From positions 1-40,271 of the forward strand of contig RFFS01000144.1 of the NCBI GenBank assembly GCA_003696775.1: DNA of 40,271 nucleotides. Direction: 5' to 3'. The position numbers and the translations under genes were made by a program. Positions 1-8,386 of this stretch are shown piece after piece (positions within the stretch are counted from its first letter, which is position 1; the number at the start of each line of letters is the position of its first letter). Under the pieces are notes generated by a model that ran no database searches, was not told where the DNA came from, and saw only the letters and a program-made list of their open reading frames with translations. Source of the stretch: Calditrichota bacterium (lineage in GTDB: Bacteria > Calditrichota > Calditrichia > Calditrichales > J004).

Positions 1-444
1 ACAAGCCGTTTTAAGCTTACCGCTTCCCAACGTCAACGCCTGGAAAACGTGCAGGATATTTTATTTCCTTCGGAACCCGACGCACCCGGCGCACGCGATA
101 TTAATGCCGCCGAATACCTGCAGGCCGTGCTGCTTGATCCGCGCATGGACCCGGAAGAGATGGACTTCATTATTAACGGGTTAAACTGGCTGGAGGAAGA
201 AGCACTTGAACGGTGGGAAAAATCCTACAACAATATGCTGCCTCTCGAGAAGGAAATGCTCATCGAACATGTCAGCGGCCTGGATTGGGGCAGCTCCTGG
301 TTGTCCACCTTGTTGCTGTTTATTTTCGAGGCGTTGTTGTCCGATCCCCTGTATGGCGGCAATCCCGACGGCATAGGCTGGAAGTGGTTGGGTTACACAC
401 CGGGGCAACCCCGCCCCAAAAAGAAGTATGACGCTTATCTATAA
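1..444 (+). CDS. Gluconate 2-dehydrogenase subunit 3 family protein (5'-partial)
   Basis: The reading frame is open to the left edge, so the gene is cut by the window; a GTG at 49 exists but the residues before it (FKLTASQRQRLENVQD) continue the family pattern, so the true start lies upstream. The visible 147 residues match the small subunit of membrane-bound gluconate/sorbitol-type dehydrogenases: a helix leading to LFPSEPDAPGARD and a C-terminal DPLYGGNPDGIGWKWLGY segment, which is characteristic. In the known complexes this subunit helps export and stabilise the flavoprotein subunit. The signal sequence, if present, is outside the window. The GMC gene follows 11 bp downstream, so the two are almost certainly co-transcribed and form one complex. 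Substrate cannot be told from the sequence. Confidence 0.85.
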   Translation, partial: TSRFKLTASQRQRLENVQDILFPSEPDAPGARDINAAEYLQAVLLDPRMDPEEMDFIINGLNWLEEEALERWEKSYNNMLPLEKEMLIEHVSGLDWGSSWLSTLLLFIFEALLSDPLYGGNPDGIGWKWLGYTPGQPRPKKKYDAYL

Positions 445-455
445 GGGATGCCGAA

Positions 456-2120
456 ATGGATTTTGATGTATGCATCATAGGCAGTGGCGCCGGCGCCGGT
501 CCGGTGGCTTACGAACTGGCCCATGCCGGGTACGAGGTTGTGGTTCTGGAAAAAGGCCCCTGGTTCAAAACCGCGGATTTCTCCAAGGATGAACTGGGAT
601 GCTGCCGTCGCAGTTTGTTTACGCCCACCCTTATGGATGAACCCCAGGTCATTGAAGACAACACGGAAGAGGGCTGGCAGGCTGAGTCCACCTATGACAG
701 CGGCATCGATTTCTGGAACGGTAATATGGTCGGCGGCTCCTCCAATGTGATGAGTGGTTATTTCCATCGTCTCAAGCCGGTTGATTTTCGCCTGTTATCG
801 GAATTTGGCCCGATTGAGGGCGCCCATATCGTTGACTGGCCCATAAGTTATGAAGACCTGGAACCATATTATGCCAAAGTGGAGCGGATCGTCGGCGTGT
901 CCGGCAAAGTGGTCGCTCATCCCCATCTGGAACCGCGCTCCACAAGTGATTATCCCTATCCGCCCCTGGCAGTGAACGAAGTAGCCCATTGGATAGACAA
1001 GGCGGCCGAAGAACTGGGCTTCCATTCCCTGCCCACGGCACGGGCTATTTTATCCCACCCCCGCGATCAGCGGAACAGTTGCTATTATTCCAATTTTTGC
1101 GGCAGCTATGGGTGCTCCAGCGATGCCAAGGGAAGTTCCCGCGCCGCGTTGCTTAATCCGGCTCTTAAAACCGGACGGCTGCAAATCCGCGCGCGTGCCA
1201 AGGTCTTTCGATTGCTTTCGGATGCTTCCGGCCGCGTAAATGAAGTGCGCTATCATGATGCCGGGGGGCACGTGCAAAAAATCACGGCTAAAATATATGT
1301 GGTGGCCTGTCAGGCTATCGAAACCGCGCGTTTGCTCCTGTCTTCCACCGGTCCGGCGCATCCCGAAGGTCTTGGCAATAATCACGGTCAGGTGGGTAAA
1401 AACCTGCTTTTTTCCGGCGGCGGTTCCGGAACCGGACATCTTTATTTTCAAAATCTGACCCCGGATCAAATAGAAAAAATTAAAGTCCCCGGCCTTTTTG
1501 TCAACCGATCCTTGCAGGACTGGTATGTCATCGATGATCCCCAATGGGGAAGGGCCAAGGGTGGCACCATCGACTTTTTATGGCGCCATGCCAACGGTAT
1601 TACCCGCGCCAACCGGCAGAAATGGGAAGAAGGCCGTTTACTGTACGGTTTACCGTTAAAACGTAAAATGGAAAAATATTTTAAAGAAGCCCGCCACCTG
1701 CGTTTTGAAGTGTTTAACGACTGGCTGCCCACGGATGATTGTTTTGTAACCCTGGACCCGAAAGTTAAGGACAAATGGGGCGATCCGGTGGCCCGGTTTC
1801 GCATCGGCTATCATCCGCGGGATTTGAAAGTGGGGCGGTATCTGGCTGATAAAGCCGAAATGGTTTTGAAGCAACTCGGCGCCCGGGATATCAGCAGCGG
1901 TATCAGCGGATTCCCGCCCGCCAATCTACAGGCCGGCGGCTGCCGCTTCGGTAACGATCCGGCAACCTCAGTGTTGGACAAGGAATGCCGGGTGCACGAC
2001 GCGCCGAATTTGTTTGTTACCGACGGCAGTTTCATGCCCACCGGCGGCAGCGTACCCTATACATTTACCATTTATGCCAATGCCTTTCGTGTGGCGGAAA
2101 GCATTAAAGCGCAACTTTAA
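456..2120 (+). CDS. GMC family FAD-dependent oxidoreductase
   Basis: 554 residues with the N-terminal Rossmann motif GSGAGAG (residues 9-15) and an acidic residue E32 that would hold the FAD ribose, a GMC N domain, and a GMC C domain ending in DGSFMPTGGSVPYTFTIYAN. No signal peptide is seen; in this family export is usually by hitch-hiking on subunit 3, here encoded just upstream. It would oxidise an alcohol or sugar in the periplasm and pass electrons to a cytochrome or quinone. Odd point: in the segment that normally reads HQAGTCRFG, the first residue is leucine (L491, NLQAGGCRFG), and the usual Asn of the second active-site segment is replaced by Pro-Tyr. The enzyme may have altered chemistry or be inactive. 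The family call is firm, the substrate unknown. Confidence 0.9.
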   Translation: MDFDVCIIGSGAGAGPVAYELAHAGYEVVVLEKGPWFKTADFSKDELGCCRRSLFTPTLMDEPQVIEDNTEEGWQAESTYDSGIDFWNGNMVGGSSNVMSGYFHRLKPVDFRLLSEFGPIEGAHIVDWPISYEDLEPYYAKVERIVGVSGKVVAHPHLEPRSTSDYPYPPLAVNEVAHWIDKAAEELGFHSLPTARAILSHPRDQRNSCYYSNFCGSYGCSSDAKGSSRAALLNPALKTGRLQIRARAKVFRLLSDASGRVNEVRYHDAGGHVQKITAKIYVVACQAIETARLLLSSTGPAHPEGLGNNHGQVGKNLLFSGGGSGTGHLYFQNLTPDQIEKIKVPGLFVNRSLQDWYVIDDPQWGRAKGGTIDFLWRHANGITRANRQKWEEGRLLYGLPLKRKMEKYFKEARHLRFEVFNDWLPTDDCFVTLDPKVKDKWGDPVARFRIGYHPRDLKVGRYLADKAEMVLKQLGARDISSGISGFPPANLQAGGCRFGNDPATSVLDKECRVHDAPNLFVTDGSFMPTGGSVPYTFTIYANAFRVAESIKAQL

Positions 2121-2146
2121 GCTCTTTTAGTCGTTAATATGTGTCA

Positions 2147-2160
2147 TTTGACCTGTCAAA
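2147..2160. repeat. 14-bp palindrome upstream of LVIVD protein gene
   Basis: TTTGAC-CT-GTCAAA is a perfect inverted repeat with a 2-bp centre, 60 bp before the start at 2220. It could be an operator for the secreted-protein operon. No regulator is recognisable next to it, so this is only a structural observation. Confidence 0.3.
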
Positions 2161-2219
2161 ATTGATAAATTTTTTTTATGTTTGCCCGTTTACTCATCCA
2201 ATAATGAAAGGCTTTGCCC

Positions 2220-4724
2220 ATGCTCAGAATATTTTCATTCTTATTTTTATTTGTTTCGGTTATCCTGGCGGATAATATCCAAAAGCTCGGTAATTGGTAT
2301 CCGGGCGAATTTTGCAACGATATCTGGGGCTATGACGCGCCCGACGGTCGTTATTATGCCATAATGGGCGCCCAAAGCGGAACCTATGTTCTGGATGTGA
2401 CCGATCCGGCTTCCATTCAAAAAGTGGGCTATGTGGCCGGTTCAAGTTCCACATGGCGTGATATTAAAACGTATCGGCATTACGCCTATGTTACCAATGA
2501 AACATTCGGCCTTGACATCATCGATTTACAAGACGCGCCCAACAGTATCCGGCATGTTCAGATGATGAATGTTCAGAATTTCCATAATCTGTATATAGAC
2601 ACCACAACCGCCACCATGTACTGCGCCGATGCTTCCTCATCGGGCAGTGTGCATATTTTCTCACTGGCCGATCCTGAAAATCCGGTCGAAATAAATACCT
2701 TCGGTACGGAAAGTCATGATATTTACGTTCGGGACAGCATCGCATATGTGTCCCAGGGCAGACAGGCCAGTATCGGCATTTACGATGTATCCGATCCCAT
2801 GAATGTGGTTACATTGAAAACCATTCATATTCCCAATGGCGGTTATGCCCATAACAGTTGGTTGAATGAAAGCGGCGAATATTTGATCAGCACGGAAGAA
2901 ACGGCGGGAAAAACCGTTAAAATGTGGGATATACGTGATCTTAATAATATCGAAATGGTTTCGGAAGGCCTGGGCGCCAATCAACTGGCGCATAACGCGC
3001 ATATTGAAGGGGAATTCGCTTATGTTTCCCATTACGAAGCCGGGTTGGTGATTTTCGATGTATCCCATCCCGATAAAATGGCCCTGGTGGGCAATTACGA
3101 CACCTATCCCGAAGATAATCACAGCAATTACAATGGCGACTGGGGCGTGTTTCCCCACAGCCGTTCCGGCAATGTTTATGTATCCGATGAAGACCGCGGT
3201 TTGTTTGTGTTTGAGTTTAACGGCACCCATGCCAGTTACTATAAAGGCGTGGTGCGCGATGCCCAGACCCTGCAACCCGTCAGCGCCGCCCGTTACGAAT
3301 TAAACGGGAATGAAACGGGCCGGACGGATGAAAACGGCCTGTATGATTTCGGTGTAGGCTTATCCGAGGATGCCACACTTGAGGTCAACGCGTATGGTTA
3401 TCAAACCGCAACACTGACCCTTTCGCCCAACGGTGGCGTCACCGATAGCATGGATATTCTTTTAAATTCCGCACCCCGTACGGACTTTCAGGTTGTTGTT
3501 CAAACCGAGGACGGCGTGCCATTGCAGGGATTTCAGGTTGCCTTCCAGGCCGAAAGCCGCTGGTTGGACGCACCTCAATCCCACACCGCCATGACCGATG
3601 CCAACGGAAGCGCGCGTTTTGAAGATTTGCCGGTTTCGGATGGAGACGCCGCGTATTACACGCATTTTGTGGTTACCGGGCAATTTCCGTATGCCACCGT
3701 CACTGAAGATACCATTGCACTTGAGAACCAGCCGGAAAATAATATAACAGTAGAAATGAGACCGGCGGATGTTTTGGTTATTAACAGCGATCCCAACGGC
3801 GCGTACGGGGAATATCTCGAGGAAGCCCTTAATGAACAGGGCTACAGCGATTTTGTTCTGGCTACGCAAAAAGAAGGCCGCCTGCCTTCGCTGGAGGATA
3901 TCCGCCTTTTTCAAACGCCGCATGTTATCTGGATGACCGGTGATGCTTCCGTGGATGTATTACCCCCTGCCGCACAGGATTCCATCATCCGTTATCTCAA
4001 AAACGGAATCAATGTAATCCTTACCGGACAAAATATCGCCGAATATCTCAACCAGGAAAATCCGGCGTTTTTAAGTGACTGGCTGGGCGCCTCCTTTATC
4101 GACAACAGCAATTCCAAGATTTTAAAGGGTAATGCGGAGCACCCGATTGGTAGTCAGATCAACCGCATCGGCTTGTATGCCAGCCAGGCCGCCGCCAATC
4201 AGGTTTCGCAGGATATGTTGTTGGCGGACAGCTCCCGGGGCGCCGGCGCGGCCTTGTATTACGGAGGGTCCACCTATAATGCCGCGGCGGTCACCCGCGT
4301 TTTTGAAGATTATGGCAGCGTGCTCTTTTTTGCCGGTTTCGGGATGGAAGCGGTTTATAAAAGCAGTAGCACCATGGTGACACGCGGAGAATTGATCAAT
4401 GATATTTTTAACTGGTTCGAGTCACCCACGGCTTTAAAACCGATTCAAAATATTACGCTTAACGCTTTTGACCTGCGACCAAACTATCCCAACCCTTTTA
4501 ACCCGTCCACCCGCATCGTGTTCGATGTGCCCCATGCATCACATTTGCGTTTATCGGTCTTTGATGTAACAGGTAAAGAAGTAACTACTTTAATTGATCG
4601 TACCCTGAGTCCCGGCCGGCATCAGGTAACGTTTCAGGCGAAAGATCTCGCCTCCGGTGTCTATTTTTACAGACTACAAACAAAAGAATTCACCCAAACA
4701 CGTCGCATGCTGCTTATCCGTTAA
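2220..4724 (+). CDS. Secreted LVIVD-repeat (choice-of-anchor B type) protein with T9SS sorting domain
   Basis: 834 residues. I chose the ATG at 2220 rather than the TTG at 2214 because AAAGG lies 9 bp before it and the protein then begins with a clean signal peptide (MLRIFSFLFLFVSVILA). Domains in order: LVIVD-type beta-propeller repeats (about 20-345; e.g. YVLDVTDPASIQKVGY, GIYDVSDPMNVVTL, LVIFDVSHPDKMALVG), a carboxypeptidase-regulatory-like beta sandwich (about 350-425), another Ig-like domain (about 430-520), a Rossmann-like domain resembling ThuA/glutamine-amidotransferase folds (VLVINSDPNGAYGEYL to about 735), and a C-terminal sorting domain with NYPNPFNPST and GVYFYRL. It is probably exported by a type IX-like route and held at or released from the surface. 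Function unknown; a cell-surface adhesion or binding role is inferred. Confidence 0.85.
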   Translation: MLRIFSFLFLFVSVILADNIQKLGNWYPGEFCNDIWGYDAPDGRYYAIMGAQSGTYVLDVTDPASIQKVGYVAGSSSTWRDIKTYRHYAYVTNETFGLDIIDLQDAPNSIRHVQMMNVQNFHNLYIDTTTATMYCADASSSGSVHIFSLADPENPVEINTFGTESHDIYVRDSIAYVSQGRQASIGIYDVSDPMNVVTLKTIHIPNGGYAHNSWLNESGEYLISTEETAGKTVKMWDIRDLNNIEMVSEGLGANQLAHNAHIEGEFAYVSHYEAGLVIFDVSHPDKMALVGNYDTYPEDNHSNYNGDWGVFPHSRSGNVYVSDEDRGLFVFEFNGTHASYYKGVVRDAQTLQPVSAARYELNGNETGRTDENGLYDFGVGLSEDATLEVNAYGYQTATLTLSPNGGVTDSMDILLNSAPRTDFQVVVQTEDGVPLQGFQVAFQAESRWLDAPQSHTAMTDANGSARFEDLPVSDGDAAYYTHFVVTGQFPYATVTEDTIALENQPENNITVEMRPADVLVINSDPNGAYGEYLEEALNEQGYSDFVLATQKEGRLPSLEDIRLFQTPHVIWMTGDASVDVLPPAAQDSIIRYLKNGINVILTGQNIAEYLNQENPAFLSDWLGASFIDNSNSKILKGNAEHPIGSQINRIGLYASQAAANQVSQDMLLADSSRGAGAALYYGGSTYNAAAVTRVFEDYGSVLFFAGFGMEAVYKSSSTMVTRGELINDIFNWFESPTALKPIQNITLNAFDLRPNYPNPFNPSTRIVFDVPHASHLRLSVFDVTGKEVTTLIDRTLSPGRHQVTFQAKDLASGVYFYRLQTKEFTQTRRMLLIR

Positions 4725-4764
4725 GTGTCCTAGGAGTTGTGATCTGTACTTTAATGAGGTAAAA

Positions 4765-6147
4765 ATGAAATTCTCCAAATATTTTTTAGTTTTGATGCTT
4801 GCCATGCTGCTGACTTTTTCCTGTCAGACGAAAATCAACGATACGGATGATACCATCCATTATGATGAGATCACCGATATTCATTATGATGCACACATTC
4901 AACCTTTGTTGGATGAATACACGACCCGTTTGCAAAATGAGAGTCTGTATCCCGAAGGGCTGGAGACGGATAGCTGGCAGCATTTGTTCGAGGGTTGGAA
5001 AAACGGCGCGGCGGTTATTCCTTACGATGCGCAAGGCAGTTTATTTTATCAATTAATCGGAATGTTAAAAGATACAACCGAAGGTGACGCGGCCAGGCGC
5101 GACCTTATCCGCCGCTGGATCGAGGCCGGCGCTCCCAATGAACAGGGCGTTATTCCTTTCGACGACGCCACGGATATTGTTTATGTTTGCAATCAGGGCG
5201 CCTCGTCTGTTTCCCTTGTGGATGTCAACCATCTGGTTGTGATGCGCACCCTTTATCTCGAGGATTATGGCTTTTCCGACCATGCCAAACCGCACCACAT
5301 CGTCGTGGAGCCGGATGGCACGGCCTGGTATGTGAGCCTGATAGCCGACGGAAAGGTGGTGAAATTTGACTCGCGCAACCGTATTGTGGGCAGTGTGGAT
5401 ACCCCCACACCGGGTTTGATGACACTGCATCCTACACGCCGCATCCTATATGCCGGCCGTTCGATGACAGCGCCCAATCCTCCCTCGTCCGTTCTGGCCA
5501 TCAATACATCCGATATGACTTACAGGGAAATACCCGTTCCCTATGCCCGGCCTCATGCGTTGGCCATTCAACCCAACGGGGATTATCTCATCTCCGCCAG
5601 TCTTGTGGAGAATAAATTTGCCGTTATCGACGCCCAACGTGATGAGTTGGACGCGACTTATACTTTCCCGGATACCAATCCGGTATATGTGCAATGTGTT
5701 TTTGTGCCGGACGGGACTTCCTTTTTCGCAACCGGGCAGTTGAGCGCGACGCTTTATCGTTTTGCCATGGACAGTGAAGGTGTTGTAAGCGCCGACGGGA
5801 GTTACGCCCTGGGCGAACAACCCTGGCATCCGGTAATAATCCCGGACGGTACGCAATTGTTTGTGGGCAATAAGGTATCCAATTCGGTTTCCGTGTTCGA
5901 TATCATCGGCAATCAGGTGAGCGCCACACTGCAGGGAAATGGTGTGGCATCACCACACGGCAGCACCGTTACCTCCGACGGAAAATATGTATTCATTTCC
6001 AATCAGAATACCAACGGCGATTATCAGCCGCCGTTTCGGGATGACGCCGCCTCGGTGGGTACCATAACCGTATTTGACGCCACGACGCATGCTTTGGTTA
6101 AAACCATAGAAGTAGGGACATCGCCCTCAGGTATTGCGCATAAATGA
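4765..6147 (+). CDS. YVTN/YncE-type beta-propeller lipoprotein with haem-less cytochrome-c-like N domain
   Basis: 460 residues. The start is the ATG at 4765, preceded by GAGGT; the frame is open further upstream but that part lies inside the preceding gene. A lipoprotein-type signal (LLTFSC, Cys20) follows, with an imperfect lipobox. Residues about 42-125 align by eye with planctomycete-type cytochrome c domains: HIQPLLDEYTTR, GLETDSWQHLFEGWKNGAAV, GSLFYQLI, and LIRRWIEAGAPN, but the CxxCH haem motif is replaced by EYTTR (51-55). The rest is a YVTN-like propeller (VYVCNQGASSVSLVDV, LFVGNKVSNSVSVFDI, YVFISNQNTNGDY). It lies between two T9SS-tailed proteins and overlaps the next gene by 4 bp, so the three probably act together at the outer membrane. 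Exact role unknown. Confidence 0.85.
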   Translation: MKFSKYFLVLMLAMLLTFSCQTKINDTDDTIHYDEITDIHYDAHIQPLLDEYTTRLQNESLYPEGLETDSWQHLFEGWKNGAAVIPYDAQGSLFYQLIGMLKDTTEGDAARRDLIRRWIEAGAPNEQGVIPFDDATDIVYVCNQGASSVSLVDVNHLVVMRTLYLEDYGFSDHAKPHHIVVEPDGTAWYVSLIADGKVVKFDSRNRIVGSVDTPTPGLMTLHPTRRILYAGRSMTAPNPPSSVLAINTSDMTYREIPVPYARPHALAIQPNGDYLISASLVENKFAVIDAQRDELDATYTFPDTNPVYVQCVFVPDGTSFFATGQLSATLYRFAMDSEGVVSADGSYALGEQPWHPVIIPDGTQLFVGNKVSNSVSVFDIIGNQVSATLQGNGVASPHGSTVTSDGKYVFISNQNTNGDYQPPFRDDAASVGTITVFDATTHALVKTIEVGTSPSGIAHK

Positions 6148-8273
6148 TAGTACGTTGTGTTGGAGCCCTATTTGCGGTTTTAACTGTTTTATGGGCGCAA
6201 CCCGGGCCGTTTAACCGTGTTTTACATCCTTTTGATATCCAGCGTGAAGACGGCCGTCCCAGCCAGCGGCCGTTCTTAGGCGGATATAACACGCCGCGCA
6301 TACAATGGTCCGATTATAACGATGATGCCCTGCCAGATTTATTCCTTCAGGAGCATGACGATTATGTGACGCTCTATCTCAATACCGGCAGCCGGACACA
6401 ACCGCGTTTGCAATGGTTTGACGATGACGTCTTCGGCATACGCACGGGCGCCTGGTTTCGACTGGCGGATGTGGATAACGACGGGGATGATGATCTGTTT
6501 TGCGCCGGTGACGATCAAACCATCCGATATTTTATGCGCCGCGACAGCGATTATGTGGAAGCTTCTAACGGATTGATGGATGACGAGGGTGCGTTGATAT
6601 TGTCGGAACTAACCAGTATCCCGGCATTTTACGATATCGATTGCGACGGTGACAAGGATATGTTTTTAGGTCGGCAGACCGGCACCATTACATTTTATGA
6701 ACATACCGGCGCTTACGATAACGCCGGCGTTCCCATTTACCACTTTGTTATGGATAACTGGCAGGATATTCAAATCATTGGCGGAGGCCGGCCCCTGCCC
6801 AAAAGCGGCCTTCTGCACGGCGCCAACAGTTTAACCTTCGGCGACCTGAATAATGACAACGCCGCGGAAATGATTTACGGTGATTTCTTTTCTCAAAGCC
6901 TGTATTATTTTACAAATACCGGTCGTTGCGACAGCGCCCGCATGGAACGCACCATGGATAGCTATCCTCCGGAAACACCCCTGCTTACCAGCGGCTTTAA
7001 CGCGCCTTCCCTTTTTGATGTGGACGGTGACGGCGACCTCGACCTTTTCGCGACGGTTTTGGGCGGCGCCTTCTCGCTTTCGCAAAGCCTGAACAGTAAT
7101 TTCTATTATATGGAAAATATCGGAAGTGCCGCGCAGCCGGAACATATCATTTTAAGCGATAACTATCTCGATGTATTCGACATGGGCAATGAATGTGTGC
7201 CGGCGGTTTATGATCTGGATGATGATGGTGATCCGGACTGGATACTCGGTAATCAGACGGAAACCATCGCTTCCTCCTCGCACGGACAGGCGTTGGTGTA
7301 CCGCAACACGGGCAGTGCTTCCAAACCGGTTATGCGTTATGACCCATCCCTTACCATCGATACCGATAATATCTACAACTGTGCCCCGGAAATTTTTGAT
7401 CTGGATGATGACGGCGATCCCGACATGCTTATGGGGCGCAGCAATGGCAAACTGGCCTATTTTGAAAATCAGGGTAGGGCGGACAACCCTTTGTTTGTGC
7501 GTATTACCACCAAATACATGGATATTGATGTGGGCAGCAGAAGCGTGCCGCGCCTGGCGGATTGGGACGGTGACGGTGACGCCGATTTATGTATCGGTGA
7601 GTTTGACGGTTTGCTCAATTTTTATGAAAACACCGGTGACCCTCAAACGCCTCAATTTAAGGCAATCGTGTTGCCGGTTGCCGGATACCAGGCGCGTGGA
7701 TGTGCCTATCCGGCGTTTTACGATTGGGATGCGGACGGCGATCCGGATTTGATAGTCGGGTTTGATCAGGGTGAAGTACAGTTTTTTGAATGCACGCCGG
7801 AACAGGACACGCTTTTTCACCGGGTGGATGTATTGAATTTGCGTCCCGCGCGGAAAACCGCACCGTTTATATACGACTGGGACAATGACGGTGACGGCGA
7901 CCTGCTTATCGGTACGCAAGGCGGCGGACTATTTGCCTGGGAAGCGGGAACGCCTACCGCTATTGTTGCACCTGCATACACTCCGACGCCGCAAAACATC
8001 ACCCTTTCCGAAGGATGGCCCAACCCTTTTAACGGCCGTATTCAATTCTCCCTTACCATAAAAAGGACGGCGCACGTTGCGGCCAGTATTTATGATGTCA
8101 ACGGTCGGCGCATGATCAGCCTTTACGACGCGGCCCGGCAATCCCCCGGACAGCGTGTTTTTCAATGGGACGGCCGGAACCGGCTGGGGCAGTCGGTCGC
8201 CTCGGGAATTTACTGGCTGGTTGTACATAGCGGCCGACAGATACAGTCGCGTAAAATCGTCTATATAAAATAG
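6144..8273 (+). CDS. Secreted FG-GAP/VCBS-repeat propeller protein with T9SS sorting domain
   Basis: 709 residues starting with a signal peptide (MIVRCVGALFAVLTVLWAQ). The start codon overlaps the previous stop (ATGA), so the two genes are translationally coupled. From about residue 109 to 590 there are at least eight acidic calcium-loop repeats such as DVDNDGDDDLF, DIDCDGDKDMF, DVDGDGDLDLF, DLDDDGDPDWI, DWDGDGDADLC and DWDNDGDGDLL, each followed by phrases like YFENQG or YENTGDP; this is the integrin-like VCBS propeller. One repeat (DLNNDNAAEMI) has lost most acidic ligands. The C-terminal 90 residues carry a T9SS type A-like tail (GWPNPFNGR, then SGIYWLVV). Probably a calcium-stabilised surface protein that binds carbohydrate or another protein; the ligand is unknown. 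Confidence 0.88.
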   Translation: MIVRCVGALFAVLTVLWAQPGPFNRVLHPFDIQREDGRPSQRPFLGGYNTPRIQWSDYNDDALPDLFLQEHDDYVTLYLNTGSRTQPRLQWFDDDVFGIRTGAWFRLADVDNDGDDDLFCAGDDQTIRYFMRRDSDYVEASNGLMDDEGALILSELTSIPAFYDIDCDGDKDMFLGRQTGTITFYEHTGAYDNAGVPIYHFVMDNWQDIQIIGGGRPLPKSGLLHGANSLTFGDLNNDNAAEMIYGDFFSQSLYYFTNTGRCDSARMERTMDSYPPETPLLTSGFNAPSLFDVDGDGDLDLFATVLGGAFSLSQSLNSNFYYMENIGSAAQPEHIILSDNYLDVFDMGNECVPAVYDLDDDGDPDWILGNQTETIASSSHGQALVYRNTGSASKPVMRYDPSLTIDTDNIYNCAPEIFDLDDDGDPDMLMGRSNGKLAYFENQGRADNPLFVRITTKYMDIDVGSRSVPRLADWDGDGDADLCIGEFDGLLNFYENTGDPQTPQFKAIVLPVAGYQARGCAYPAFYDWDADGDPDLIVGFDQGEVQFFECTPEQDTLFHRVDVLNLRPARKTAPFIYDWDNDGDGDLLIGTQGGGLFAWEAGTPTAIVAPAYTPTPQNITLSEGWPNPFNGRIQFSLTIKRTAHVAASIYDVNGRRMISLYDAARQSPGQRVFQWDGRNRLGQSVASGIYWLVVHSGRQIQSRKIVYIK

Positions 8274-8386
8274 GGTGTTGGTGTGTTTTTCATGCCTTGA
8301 TTCAGTTTTAAGTTAAAAAAGTTATAAAATCGCGATACGAAAGGCATCTCTTTTATTTTGTTTTAGGAACAAAAAGGACGGGTGCT

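Noticed and set aside
2661-3275. 204-codon open frame on the - strand
   Set aside because: It lies entirely inside the LVIVD gene, with no family pattern or ribosome site; a shadow of the real gene.
4657-4764. Longer N-terminus for the YVTN lipoprotein
   Set aside because: It would overlap the preceding gene by 68 bp and bury the lipoprotein signal; the ATG at 4765 has GAGGT.
8292-8346. ATGCCTT...AAGGCAT pair as a terminator
   Set aside because: A loop of about 40 nt and no T run; too weak to call.
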